From Hyphomonadaceae bacterium BRH_c29 (GTDB lineage Bacteria > Pseudomonadota > Alphaproteobacteria > Caulobacterales > Hyphomonadaceae), in contig LADW01000005.1 in the NCBI GenBank assembly GCA_000961695.1, positions 1-64,000 of the forward strand: 64,000 nucleotides of DNA, given 5' to 3'. Under the pieces are notes generated by a model, which saw only the letters and a list, made by a program, of their open reading frames with translations, made no database searches and had not been told where the DNA came from. Positions 49,627 to 57,683 of the stretch are shown here, in pieces. How positions within the stretch are numbered: the first letter of the stretch is position 1; each line of letters begins with the position of its first letter. A program made the translations under genes and the position numbers.

Positions 49627-50409
49627 TTATCTCGGCGCCATGCGGATCGCGCCGTCGAGGCGGATGCACTGGCCGTTGAAATAGGTGTTGCGCACCAGTT
49701 CCATCGCCAGCGACGCGTACTCTTCCGGCTTGCCGAGGCGTTTGGGGAAGGGGACCGAGGCGGCGAGGCTGTTTAACACCTTATCCGGCGCGCACAGCAT
49801 CAGGGGCGTCGCGAAGATGCCCGGCATGATCGAGTTCACCCGGATGCCGATATCCATCAGGTCACGCGCCATGGGCAGGACGAGGCCGTTCACGCCCGCC
49901 TTGCAGGAGCCGTAGACGATCTGGCCGATCTGGCCGTCCTGGGCTGCGACCGAGGCCGTGAGCGTGATCACGCCGCGCTCGCCGTCTTCCAGTTCCGGCA
50001 GGGTCGACATGCCGAGCGCGGCCATGGAGGCTATACGGTAAGACGCGATCAGCACGCCTTGTGCGCCAAAGGCATAGTCTTCGGTCGGCAGGCGCTTGTA
50101 GCGGGCGTTCTCCTTGTCCCAGGACAAGGTCTTACCGCCTTTGGCTGCCATGGCGCAGTGGACGGCGATCCGCTCCTGGCCATGGGCGGCGCGGGCCTTC
50201 TCGAAGCCGGCAGTGCAGGACTCTTCGTCCATGATGTTCACATTGCAGAAGATGCCGCCGATTTCCTTGGCGACGGCTTCGCCTGCCTCGGCATTGATGT
50301 CGAAAATGGCGACTTTCGCGCCGGCCTTGGCCAGCGCCGTGGCTGTGGCCCGGCCGAGGCCTGAGGCGCCGCCGGTGACGATGGCGGCGGTTTCGTTGGT
50401 GATCTGCAT
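49627..50409 (-). CDS. Short-chain dehydrogenase (3-hydroxyacyl-CoA dehydrogenase type 2-like)
   Basis: A 260-residue SDR enzyme. The cofactor motif is VTGGASGLGRATA with NAD preference suggested by the acidic residue in IFDINAEA. The catalytic Ser-Tyr-Lys set is in ITLTASVAA and YGSCKAG. It ends PEEYASLAMELVRNTYFNGQ, then a short tail, as in HSD17B10/3-hydroxyacyl-CoA dehydrogenase type 2-like enzymes, so a role in fatty acid or sterol-like substrate oxidation is plausible. GGAGGAAAC precedes the ATG. It is followed by the 24-bp inverted repeat element. Confidence 0.85.
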   Translation of the reverse strand: MQITNETAAIVTGGASGLGRATATALAKAGAKVAIFDINAEAGEAVAKEIGGIFCNVNIMDEESCTAGFEKARAAHGQERIAVHCAMAAKGGKTLSWDKENARYKRLPTEDYAFGAQGVLIASYRIASMAALGMSTLPELEDGERGVITLTASVAAQDGQIGQIVYGSCKAGVNGLVLPMARDLMDIGIRVNSIMPGIFATPLMLCAPDKVLNSLAASVPFPKRLGKPEEYASLAMELVRNTYFNGQCIRLDGAIRMAPR

Positions 50410-50447
50410 AGTGTTTCCTCCAAATGTTTTTGTTTTGTGTGCCCGGC

Positions 50448-51530
50448 TCAGGCGGTTTCTTCGACGAAGCCCTTCCAGGTCTTCATGTAAGTGAGGAAGG
50501 CGTCGCCGAGGCCCTCCCTGATGAGGTGGGCTTCCGGCACGGGTAGGGCGATGGGGGTGAAGTCCGGATCGGCTTCGACCTGTTGCGGGAAATCATGGTG
50601 CAGGATTGCGCCGCGTCCGATGACGACGAAGTCCAGCCCCTCGTCCAATGCTCTCTGGCAGGCGGCGCCGGTGGTCAGCTTGCCCGCTGCGCCGAGGCGG
50701 CAGTCACCGCGCTGCAGGTCCGTGAACCAGCCGAGCAAGCTGCGGGATTGGTGGGCCTCTTCCGTGGGCTGTTTGAACACGTCCCAGAGAGACATATCGA
50801 GATAGTCGAGCTTGGCCGAAGCCATCAGCTCCCCGGCGAGGCGGCGGGTTTCCATCAGGTCCATGCCGAACCGTTCCGGCGAGAGGCGCACACCCAGCGA
50901 GAAATCCTTGCGGCACTCGGTCCGGATCGCATCTATCAGGTCTTTCAGCAGTCGCACCCGGTTCTCGTAGGACCCGCCATATTCATCTGTGCGCTGGTTG
51001 ACCTCTCCGCTGAGGAACTGGCCGATCAGATAGCCATGCGCCCCATGCAGCTCGACGCCGTGGAAACCGGCCTTCTCGGCGCGTTTGGCGGCGGCGACGA
51101 ACGCATTAAACGCGCCTTTGACCTCATCCAGCGTCATCGCGCGGGCGCCGAATTCCTCATTGTCGGACGGGCAGAGCGGCGTTTGGCCGATCAGTTCCTT
51201 CGGGGATCGCATACCGGCATGGTGCAGCTGGACCACGGAATGACTGCCGGCCCTGTTGATCGCCTCTGCCAGCCGCGTCAGGCCCGTCAGGTGCTTATCG
51301 TCGAAAATGCCGAGCTGGCCGGGGAAGCCTTGCCCAACAGCCTGTACGTGCGCCGCGCAGGTCATGGTGAGGCCAAAGCCACCTTCGGCCCGCATGGTCA
51401 GCCAGCGGAACTCATCATTGCTGAGCGTGCCGTCGGCATGACTCTGGAGGTTGGTGAGCGGCGCCAGCATGAAGCGGTTCTTCATGGCCGGGCCACGGGC
51501 GAAGGAGAGGGGGGAATGAAGAGATGTCAT
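50448..51530 (-). CDS. NADH:flavin oxidoreductase (Old Yellow Enzyme family)
   Basis: A 360-residue FMN TIM-barrel oxidoreductase. The FMN- and substrate-binding segments include FMLAPLTNLQSHADG, the VVQLHHAGMRS region, and the long ELHGAHGYLIGQFLS block, then NQRTDEYGGSYENRVRLL. Members reduce activated alkenes or act in 2,4-dienoyl-CoA reduction; this one lacks the C-terminal iron-sulfur and second flavin domains. I use the ATG at 51530; an upstream GTG at 51536 adds two residues. Its place beside the SDR gene suggests lipid or xenobiotic turnover. Confidence 0.85.
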   Translation of the reverse strand: MTSLHSPLSFARGPAMKNRFMLAPLTNLQSHADGTLSNDEFRWLTMRAEGGFGLTMTCAAHVQAVGQGFPGQLGIFDDKHLTGLTRLAEAINRAGSHSVVQLHHAGMRSPKELIGQTPLCPSDNEEFGARAMTLDEVKGAFNAFVAAAKRAEKAGFHGVELHGAHGYLIGQFLSGEVNQRTDEYGGSYENRVRLLKDLIDAIRTECRKDFSLGVRLSPERFGMDLMETRRLAGELMASAKLDYLDMSLWDVFKQPTEEAHQSRSLLGWFTDLQRGDCRLGAAGKLTTGAACQRALDEGLDFVVIGRGAILHHDFPQQVEADPDFTPIALPVPEAHLIREGLGDAFLTYMKTWKGFVEETA

Positions 51531-51585
51531 GCCCACACTTTGGCGTGCAGATCAGCGGCGTCAATTTTGCCCTTGGGGCAGGGGG

Positions 51586-52092
51586 CTACCGGATGGCGTT
51601 CAGTGCAGCGCCCAGCGCGGCCCGGTTTTGCGGATCGATGACAGCGAAAACGATGTCTGCATCGCGGGCGGCCGGGTGGCGGGCGCAGATCGTGACAGCG
51701 ATGTGGGCCGCCTGCGCGGGCGGGTAGCCGTAGGCGCCGGTCGAGATGGCTGGAAACACAATGCGCCGAAGGTTCCGGGCTGCCAGTTCGGTCAGGCAGT
51801 TGCGGTAGCAGTTCGCCAGAATGTCCGCCTCGCCATTCTGCCCGCCATGCCAGATCGGGCCGACTGTGTGGAAGATCAGCCGCGGGGCGAGGCCGAACCC
51901 TTCGGTCACACGCACGTCACCGGGTGGGCAGGGCGCGAGCGGCCGGCAGGCTTCCACGAGCTGCGGACCGGCAGCGCGGTGGATCGCGCCATCCACGCCG
52001 CCGCCGCCCAACAGGGTGGAGTTGGCCGCATTGACGATGACATCTGTGTCGATGTCCAGGACGTCTCCGGCGTAGAGGACGAGGCGCGGCAT
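51586..52092 (-). CDS. Macro-domain protein (O-acetyl-ADP-ribose deacetylase-like)
   Basis: A 168-residue single macro domain of the YmdB/MacroD type. The ADP-ribose binding motifs are VIVNAANSTLLGGGGVDGAI, then HRAAGP, and FPAISTGAYGYP. Such proteins hydrolyse O-acetyl-ADP-ribose or remove mono-ADP-ribose from proteins. The ATG overlaps the stop of the aroA-tail fragment (TGATG), which suggests it was once directly coupled to aroA. Confidence 0.9.
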   Translation of the reverse strand: MPRLVLYAGDVLDIDTDVIVNAANSTLLGGGGVDGAIHRAAGPQLVEACRPLAPCPPGDVRVTEGFGLAPRLIFHTVGPIWHGGQNGEADILANCYRNCLTELAARNLRRIVFPAISTGAYGYPPAQAAHIAVTICARHPAARDADIVFAVIDPQNRAALGAALNAIR

Positions 52093-52172
52093 CAGACGTC
52101 CGAAATGTCGGCGCCCAGCTCAGCCATATGAGCCAGGAAGTCCGGGGAGCTTGTGTCGATCACGGGCAAGTT
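52092..52172 (-). pseudogene. Relic copy of the aroA 3' end
   Basis: The reading frame here ends VIDTSSPDFLAHMAELGADI, then SDV and stop. The intact aroA at 53022 ends MIDTSYPDFLAHMAELGADI, then SEG and stop. At DNA level 52111-52162 and 53041-53092 match at 49 of 52 positions, 930 bases apart. The fragment has no start codon with a ribosome site and no other EPSPS sequence. Its TGA overlaps the ATG of the macro-domain gene. I read it as the old aroA 3' end, left after a short module was inserted. The two copies are direct repeats. Confidence 0.75.
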
Positions 52173-52185
52173 GTCGGTACCTACT

Positions 52186-52926
52186 TCAGAACGGGTTGTC
52201 CCAATTGTTGAGGCCGTAGCGGATATCGTTGGCCAGCGAGTCGCAGCCATTGGTCTCGGCGACCGACAGCTCATCCTGAAGGCGGCTGCGCAGGCGGCGA
52301 TAGAGGTCGCTCAGCTCGCGCTCCTGATCATAGTCGTACTCACCTCCAGCGTAATAATCCTCGATTGCATAGGTCCATGTGTTCATGATCCCCGTTGCGC
52401 GCCGGTCGGTCGTCTCGCACTCGGCCGATTCCACAGGTGACGGAGCCGGGGCGTAAGACGAGGGCTCGGTGTTCTCGAACGTGGTGATGTCGGCGCTGGT
52501 CGTTGTGGAGGACGCAGGCGGCGCGGCGTATTGTGCGGCATAGTCCGAAACGCCGCCGTTCCACGCCACGTCGCAGGCTTCCACGATCTCCGTCAGACCT
52601 TCGCTGCTAGAGCCGACGCGGGCTTTCAAGGCAGACGTTTGCTCTGCGACTGCCGCACTCACCGAACCGGAGTCCTGCGCCGTGCTTGCGCGAAGGGCTT
52701 CATAGGTCTTCTCGGCGCCGTCTCGGTCCGCCGCGCTGCGCTCCGGTGATGTCGTGGCCTGCCAGTCCAGCTGGTAGGCGGCTGTGCAGGCGAGCGCCGA
52801 CACGTCGTCGTTCGCGTCTTCAGCCTGCGCAGGGTCTGCCCATGCGCCGGTCAGAAGCGTTCCGGCCAACACTGCCGCCGCGCCGAGTGAAACAGTCCTC
52901 GAAATCAACACCATGTGTGACCGCAT
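52186..52926 (-). CDS. Hypothetical secreted protein, inserted at the aroA 3' end
   Basis: A 246-residue exported protein I do not recognise. A signal peptide ends near AWADPAQAE. The mature part is rich in Ser, Ala, Thr and Glu, with a flexible Ser/Thr/Pro linker in the middle (ASSTTTSADITTFENTEPSS) and a helical, aromatic C-terminal domain with paired cysteines. The gap to aroA is AT-rich compared with its surroundings. It is flanked on both sides by copies of the aroA 3' end, so it is the likely cargo of an insertion. Confidence 0.6.
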   Translation of the reverse strand: MRSHMVLISRTVSLGAAAVLAGTLLTGAWADPAQAEDANDDVSALACTAAYQLDWQATTSPERSAADRDGAEKTYEALRASTAQDSGSVSAAVAEQTSALKARVGSSSEGLTEIVEACDVAWNGGVSDYAAQYAAPPASSTTTSADITTFENTEPSSYAPAPSPVESAECETTDRRATGIMNTWTYAIEDYYAGGEYDYDQERELSDLYRRLRSRLQDELSVAETNGCDSLANDIRYGLNNWDNPF

Positions 52927-53021
52927 GTTCGCCGCCCATTTTATCTGAATATCTATTTATCCTGTGCGCCGGGCGGCCTGCAACAGGCCAAAGGTTTGCA
53001 AGATCGGGCTGATCCCACCGT

Positions 53022-54344
53022 TCAGCCTTCGCTGATATCCGCGCCCAGCTCAGCCATATGAGCCAGGAAATCCGGATAGCTTGTGTCGATCATTGAGACG
53101 TCATCAACGCTGACTGGGTTCTGCGCCGCGATGCCCATGACGAGGGCGCTCATGGCGATGCGGTGATCATGGTGGGTCTGAACGAGGCCGCCGCCCGGCA
53201 CTTTGCCGGCGCAGCCATGCACGATGAAGCCGTCCGGCGTTTCCTCGGCCTCGACACCATTGGCGCGCAGCATGGCGACGGTCGCGCCTATCCGGTCTGA
53301 TTCCTTGACGCGCAGTTCCTCGGCGCCGGTGACGATTGTCTCACCTTCGGCGAAGGCGGCGAGCACGGCGAGGATCGGGAATTCGTCGATCATGGCGGGC
53401 ACATAGCGTTCCGGCACATGAATGCCTTTCAGCTGGGCGTAACCGGCGGCGATGTGGATGAGTCGTTCTCCGGCCGCTTCGCCGGCTTCATCTGCGCCGA
53501 GATGTGCGCCCATGAGATTCGCGACGTCGTAGAAGCCCGAACGCGTCGGGTTCGACATGATCTCATCTATTTGCACATCGCTGCCCGGCAACAGCATGCC
53601 AGCGGCGACAAGAAAAGCGGCCGAAGACGGGTCACCCGGAATCGCGGCTTCGATGGCGCTGAGCTGCTGGCCGCCGCGAATCGAAATGCGGGTCGGCTCG
53701 CCAGGCGTGCGCTTGACGCCGACCTCGGCGCCGAAGCCGCGCAGCATGCGCTCAGTATGGTCGCGGGTCGGCTTCGCCTCTTCCACCACGGTCGTGCCCT
53801 CAGCCGAAAGACCAGCCAGAAGCACGGCGGATTTGACCTGAGCAGACGCCTGCGGCGGGGCGTAGGTGATGGCCTTCAGCGCCTTCGATCCGGTCAGCGA
53901 GAAGGGCAGGCGACCGTCCGGCCCGGCGGTGTCCTTGAGCCCCATCTGCCGCAATGGCGACAGGATACGGTTCATCGGGCGCGAGCAGAGGCTTTTGTCG
54001 CCGGTCAGCTCGGCGGTCAGGTCGTGGCCGGCCATGACGCCCATCAGCAGGCGCGAGCCTGTGCCGGAATTTCCGAAGTCCAGAATTCCCGCCGGGGAGG
54101 AAAGGCCTTTTGCCCCGACGCCGGTCACTTCCCAGGCACCGCCGCCAAGGCGTTTCACGTTCGCGCCGAGCGCTTCCATGGCCTGTCCGGTGCGCAGGAC
54201 ATCGTCGCCTTCCAGCAGCCCCGTGAAGCGGCTGGTGCCCTCTGCGAGGCCGCCAAAAATCAGCGCGCGGTGGCTGCAGGATTTGTCACCAGGCGCGCGG
54301 ACGGCGCCTTTCAGGGATTTGACGGGACGGCTGGTCCAGACCAT
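53022..54344 (-). CDS. aroA: 3-phosphoshikimate 1-carboxyvinyltransferase (EPSP synthase)
   Basis: A 440-residue enzyme of the shikimate pathway. Motifs include VRAPGDKSCSHRAL, LDFGNSGTGSRLLMG, SLCSRPMNRILSPLRQMG, RDHTERMLRGFGA and PGDPSSAAF. These resemble class II EPSPS (CP4 type), but the active-site position that is Ala100 in CP4 is Gly in FGNSGTG, so glyphosate tolerance is not implied. I choose the ATG at 54344, with GGAA just upstream; 54356 is an alternative. Its last ~52 bases are duplicated at 52111-52162. Confidence 0.93.
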   Translation of the reverse strand: MVWTSRPVKSLKGAVRAPGDKSCSHRALIFGGLAEGTSRFTGLLEGDDVLRTGQAMEALGANVKRLGGGAWEVTGVGAKGLSSPAGILDFGNSGTGSRLLMGVMAGHDLTAELTGDKSLCSRPMNRILSPLRQMGLKDTAGPDGRLPFSLTGSKALKAITYAPPQASAQVKSAVLLAGLSAEGTTVVEEAKPTRDHTERMLRGFGAEVGVKRTPGEPTRISIRGGQQLSAIEAAIPGDPSSAAFLVAAGMLLPGSDVQIDEIMSNPTRSGFYDVANLMGAHLGADEAGEAAGERLIHIAAGYAQLKGIHVPERYVPAMIDEFPILAVLAAFAEGETIVTGAEELRVKESDRIGATVAMLRANGVEAEETPDGFIVHGCAGKVPGGGLVQTHHDHRIAMSALVMGIAAQNPVSVDDVSMIDTSYPDFLAHMAELGADISEG

Positions 54345-54458
54345 GAAAGATTCCATGCAGTGAGAGAGCGTGAATTGGGGCTTTGACAGCGTGCGACGTT
54401 CATGGCAAGCGCCCGCCCAGACCAAATTCATCCAATCCAACGAGGAGGCGTGTCGCCC

Positions 54459-54971
54459 GTGTCGAAAGACAAGCTTGGAACCAAACAGCTTTGCCCATCC
54501 TGTGAAGCCCGTTTCTACGATCTCAACAAGCGCCCGGCAGTTTGCCCGAAATGCGGTGAGGAGTTCGATCCCGAAGACGAAGTCATTCGTACGACCATCA
54601 CGAAAGTGAAGGCCAAGGCGGCGCGCGCTGCGGTCAAAGCCGAGGATGATGACGAGGATGACGACGATGAGCCTGAGAAGGCCACCGCCATCAGCGATGA
54701 TGACGACATCGACGACGAAGACGACATCGAGGACGACGAAGTCGCCAAGGAACTCGGCGATGACGAGGATGATGTCATCATCGAAGGCGCTGACGACGAA
54801 GACGAAGACGAAACGCCTGCGAAAGTTCCGGCCGGCTTCACCGAAGAAGGTGTTGACGACGACGAGGAGGACGACGTGCTTCTCGCCGACGACGAGGAAG
54901 ACGATTTCGACATCGACGCAGACGATGATGACGACGATCTGACTCTCGATGACGAGGAAGATGAAGAATAG
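54459..54971 (+). CDS. FYDLN-acid domain protein (TIGR02300 family)
   Basis: A 170-residue protein starting at a GTG preceded by AGGAGG. The N-terminus has a rubredoxin-like zinc site, GTKQLCPSCEARFYDLNKRP and then VCPKCGEEFDPED, which names the family. The rest is extremely acidic, with long Asp/Glu runs, and probably disordered. The function is unknown. It is divergent from aroA, an arrangement kept in many alphaproteobacteria. Confidence 0.85.
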   Translation: MSKDKLGTKQLCPSCEARFYDLNKRPAVCPKCGEEFDPEDEVIRTTITKVKAKAARAAVKAEDDDEDDDDEPEKATAISDDDDIDDEDDIEDDEVAKELGDDEDDVIIEGADDEDEDETPAKVPAGFTEEGVDDDEEDDVLLADDEEDDFDIDADDDDDDLTLDDEEDEE

Positions 54972-55018
54972 ACTTGAAAGCTGGAAGAGCCGGGGATAAA
55001 CCGCGCTCTTCCCGGTTC

Positions 55019-55098
<80 letters not shown>

Positions 55099-55166
55099 CC
55101 TCCGTCCAGCAGGACGACCGGAAACCTTGGAAATTACCCGATATACATTGCTGAAAACGCAGCGCT

Positions 55167-55817
55167 TCAGTTCGCTCGCAATGTCAGAATCTTCAGGCCC
55201 GCCGCGCCGAAGAGAAGGCCCATCACAAGATCCACCGGGCGGCGCAGTGCCTGATAGGCGTTGATGGCTGTCCGGGTCGAGAACAGAACGGCATATCCGA
55301 TAAAAATCAGCATGCCAGCCAGCGCGCAGAGGGCGATGGCTGTGAACAGGAAGGTCGGCGGCGCTGCCTGACCGGTTCCCACTGACAGCGTCGCCATCCA
55401 GACGAGTGGTGCCTTGGGATTGGTGAGGTGCAGGAGCAGGCCCCGCAGATACTGCTTCGGGACGGATACGGGCGCCGGGGCTGCCGGGGCCGTGTCAGTC
55501 TCACTAGCCCGTCTGGCAGACAGAAACGCCTTGCCGGACAGGAAAAGCAAGTAGAGGCCGCCTGCGGTCTTCAGGGCTGTGAAGAACAGGACGGACGTCT
55601 TCAGCGCGGCGACGAAGCCGAGCGCAGCAACCGTGGCCCAGATCATCGAGCCGGTCACAATACCGAGAGACAGGATCACCGCAGCGGCGCGCCCCTGCCG
55701 GGCGGCGACGTTCATGATCATCAGCGTGGCCGGGCCGGGACTGGCCACACCAACGGAAAAGACGGTCAGGATCAGTAACAGGTTCGGCAGGTACAGGCTG
55801 ATCAGATCATGTGGCAT
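55167..55817 (-). CDS. LysE/RhtB-family amino-acid exporter
   Basis: A 216-residue membrane protein of the LysE superfamily with about six hydrophobic segments. The conserved N-terminal SVGVASPGPATLMIMNVAAR motif and the LLLHLTNPKAPLVWMATLS block are diagnostic. Such proteins export threonine, homoserine, or other amino acids; substrate unknown. I start at the ATG (55817) before the first membrane helix; the frame runs further to 56303 antisense to DUF1150, which is not supported. It is divergent from the DUF1150 gene. Confidence 0.85.
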   Translation of the reverse strand: MPHDLISLYLPNLLLILTVFSVGVASPGPATLMIMNVAARQGRAAAVILSLGIVTGSMIWATVAALGFVAALKTSVLFFTALKTAGGLYLLFLSGKAFLSARRASETDTAPAAPAPVSVPKQYLRGLLLHLTNPKAPLVWMATLSVGTGQAAPPTFLFTAIALCALAGMLIFIGYAVLFSTRTAINAYQALRRPVDLVMGLLFGAAGLKILTLRAN

Positions 55818-55933
55818 GAGGGATTTTTCCGGCGCGGCGTGGACCGTCAGCCTATCAGACGATGGGCGGGAATCCAGCGGCAACAGGTCAACAGGCGCGC
55901 CGTTCTGTGCCTTAATCATGCCCAGCCCCAGCA

Positions 55934-55961
55934 CTTGAAGCGCCACATTCGCACCCCACTT
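55934..55961 (+). promoter_or_regulatory. Candidate sigma-32 (RpoH) heat-shock promoter of the DUF1150 gene
   Basis: CTTGAAG (55934-55940), 13 bases, then CCCCACTT (55954-55961) closely match the classical RpoH consensus CTTGAAA-N11-16-CCCCATNT. It lies about 75 bases before the DUF1150 start codon, leaving a leader of roughly 65 bases. DUF1150 proteins are often encoded beside small heat-shock genes in alphaproteobacteria, which fits. Confidence 0.55.
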
Positions 55962-56036
55962 TATTGGGGAACGAAAGGTGCCCGGTGGTGCCCCATGTTC
56001 GCCGTATCTGTCGTACGACGGAAAAGGAGTGCTGAC

Positions 56037-56276
56037 ATGTTGAACGACGAAAACACCCTCCGCACGCAAGCGGACGTCATTGTCTACATTCGCCACCTGG
56101 CAGCAGGCGAGGTGAATGATCTCGTGCCCGCCAACGCCCTGGAAGGCGTCGGACACCCGGAAGACCTGTTCCTGGTCTCCTCGGCTGAGGGCCAGACGCT
56201 GGCGATTGTGGAAGGCCGCGACGCGGCTTTTGCGGCTGCCCGCCTGCACGATCTGACCCCGGTCAGCGTGCACTAA
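56037..56276 (+). CDS. DUF1150 family protein
   Basis: A 79-residue soluble protein of the DUF1150 family. It has the pattern LRTQADVIVYIRHLAAGEV, a FLVSSAEGQTLAIVEGRDAA core, and the hallmark ending HDLTPVSVH. The ATG has AGGAG seven bases upstream. Relatives are often next to hsp20-type chaperone genes; here no Hsp20 is present, but a sigma-32-like promoter precedes it. A strong terminator follows. Function unknown. Confidence 0.85.
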   Translation: MLNDENTLRTQADVIVYIRHLAAGEVNDLVPANALEGVGHPEDLFLVSSAEGQTLAIVEGRDAAFAAARLHDLTPVSVH

Positions 56277-56278
56277 GG

Positions 56279-56323
56279 ACCGTATAAAACACCACATAAA
56301 CACCGTATAAACACAACATAAAC
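56279..56323. repeat. Two imperfect copies of a 23-base A/C-rich repeat
   Basis: Two near-identical units beginning ACCGTATAA follow the DUF1150 stop (56279-56301 and 56302-56323) with a period of 23 bases. They are low in GC relative to the region and end at the terminator stem. This looks like a small local duplication. Confidence 0.5.
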
Positions 56324-56354
56324 CCCGCCCGCAGAGATGCCGGCGGGGCTTTTT
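56323..56354 (+). terminator. Rho-independent terminator after DUF1150
   Basis: CCCCGCC (56323-56329) and GGCGGGG (56342-56348) form a GC stem with a 12-base loop, followed by CTTTTT. It lies 47 bases beyond the DUF1150 stop and ends that transcript. Confidence 0.8.
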
Positions 56355-56423
56355 GTTCGGCCCTTGCCATTTCTCCCGCAGAAGATGACACTGGCGTCAA
56401 CTAAACCCAGGGAGGGAACGGGC

Positions 56424-57683
56424 ATGAGACCCATTATTTTCGCAGCGGCGGCACTCGCCCTTATCGCGCCGGTCGCGTGTTCTAAGAAAGCGGCCCCGGC
56501 ACCCGAAGCCACCGCCCCGGCGCAGGAGGGGATCATCCAGGTCTCCGCCGAAGGCGATTTCACTGAAAACCTGCAGCTCGCCCTCATTGAGGCGAAGCCC
56601 GGCGAGACCATCATCATGCCGGAAGGCATTTTCGCCTTCACGACCGGCCTGTCGCTGGACGTCGACGGCGTCACCCTGAAAGGTGCCGGTCAGGACAAGA
56701 CCATGCTCGACTTCGCCGGACAGACCGGGGCGGGCGAGGGGCTTCTGGTCACTGCCGATGATGTCGTGCTGTCGGATTTCTCGATCCGCGACACGAAAGG
56801 CGATGGCATCAAGTCAAAGGATTCCGACCGGATTACGTATCAGTACATCACGGTGGAATGGTCCGGTGAGCCGGACGCGGGCAATGGCGCCTATGGCATC
56901 TATCCGGTCGAATCCACGGATGTGCTGGTGCAGAACTGTACCGTGCGCGGCGCCTCTGACGCGGGCATCTATGTTGGCCAGTCCGAGAACATCATCGTGC
57001 GGGACTCGGTCGCCGAATACAATGTGGCGGGCATCGAGATCGAGAACTCGTCCTATGCCGATGTGTACGGAAATATCGCGCGCAACAATGCGGGCGGCAT
57101 CCTCGTGTTCGACCTGCCGGACCTGCCCGTAATGGGCGGGCATTCGACGCGCGTCTATGACAATGACATCGTCGACAATAACACGGTGAACTTCGCCCCG
57201 GTCGGCAATATCGTGGCCGGCGTCCCTTCCGGCACCGGCATGATCGTGATGGCGAATTCGGATGTCTATGTCATCGGCAACCGGTTCAAGGACAATCGCA
57301 CGGTTCATGTCATGCTGACGGCCTATACAGAACCGTTTACGGACGAAACCTATGGCCCCTTGCTGAATGACATCACGGTCAGCGGCAACACGTATGAAGG
57401 CGGGCTGGATGATCCGCAGGGCATGCTGGCACCCATCGCGGCGCTGCTGGGCGGCAGTCTGCCAGCCATCGTGACCGACGGCGTGACGCGCTTCAATGGC
57501 GGGGAAGACCAGAGCGTCAATCTCGTCATCGACGAGGCGCCGGAAGTCGGCTTCATCAATCTTGGCCTTGGCGAATACCCGCTGAACCCGGCGAACCTGC
57601 GCCCCAGCATGGACCGCCCGGCGGGCACGGTCGTGGCCCAGCGCGATCCTGTCGTCCTGCCGCAGGACAACGCCCCGAAATGA
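56424..57683 (+). CDS. Parallel beta-helix repeat lipoprotein (TIGR03805 type)
   Basis: A 419-residue exported protein, probably a lipoprotein (IAPVAC, a weak lipobox). The body is a right-handed parallel beta-helix of the pectate-lyase/NosD kind: successive ~22-residue coils such as DVLVQNCTVRGASDAGIYVG, NIIVRDSVAEYNVAGIEI and DVYGNIARNNAGGILVFD. No catalytic set of a pectinase is visible. The family is known to sit beside the HNE_0200 family, and here the next gene begins four bases before this stop. The role of the pair is not established. Confidence 0.8.
   Translation: MRPIIFAAAALALIAPVACSKKAAPAPEATAPAQEGIIQVSAEGDFTENLQLALIEAKPGETIIMPEGIFAFTTGLSLDVDGVTLKGAGQDKTMLDFAGQTGAGEGLLVTADDVVLSDFSIRDTKGDGIKSKDSDRITYQYITVEWSGEPDAGNGAYGIYPVESTDVLVQNCTVRGASDAGIYVGQSENIIVRDSVAEYNVAGIEIENSSYADVYGNIARNNAGGILVFDLPDLPVMGGHSTRVYDNDIVDNNTVNFAPVGNIVAGVPSGTGMIVMANSDVYVIGNRFKDNRTVHVMLTAYTEPFTDETYGPLLNDITVSGNTYEGGLDDPQGMLAPIAALLGGSLPAIVTDGVTRFNGGEDQSVNLVIDEAPEVGFINLGLGEYPLNPANLRPSMDRPAGTVVAQRDPVVLPQDNAPK

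Noticed and set aside
52092-52274. 60-codon frame holding the aroA tail, as a separate gene
   Set aside because: Only its last ~26 codons resemble a protein; there is no start with a ribosome site. It is better read as a fragment of aroA.
56000-56036. A ROSE-type RNA thermometer before DUF1150
   Set aside because: No complementary segment that would mask the AGGAG site could be found in the short leader, despite the heat-shock-like promoter.
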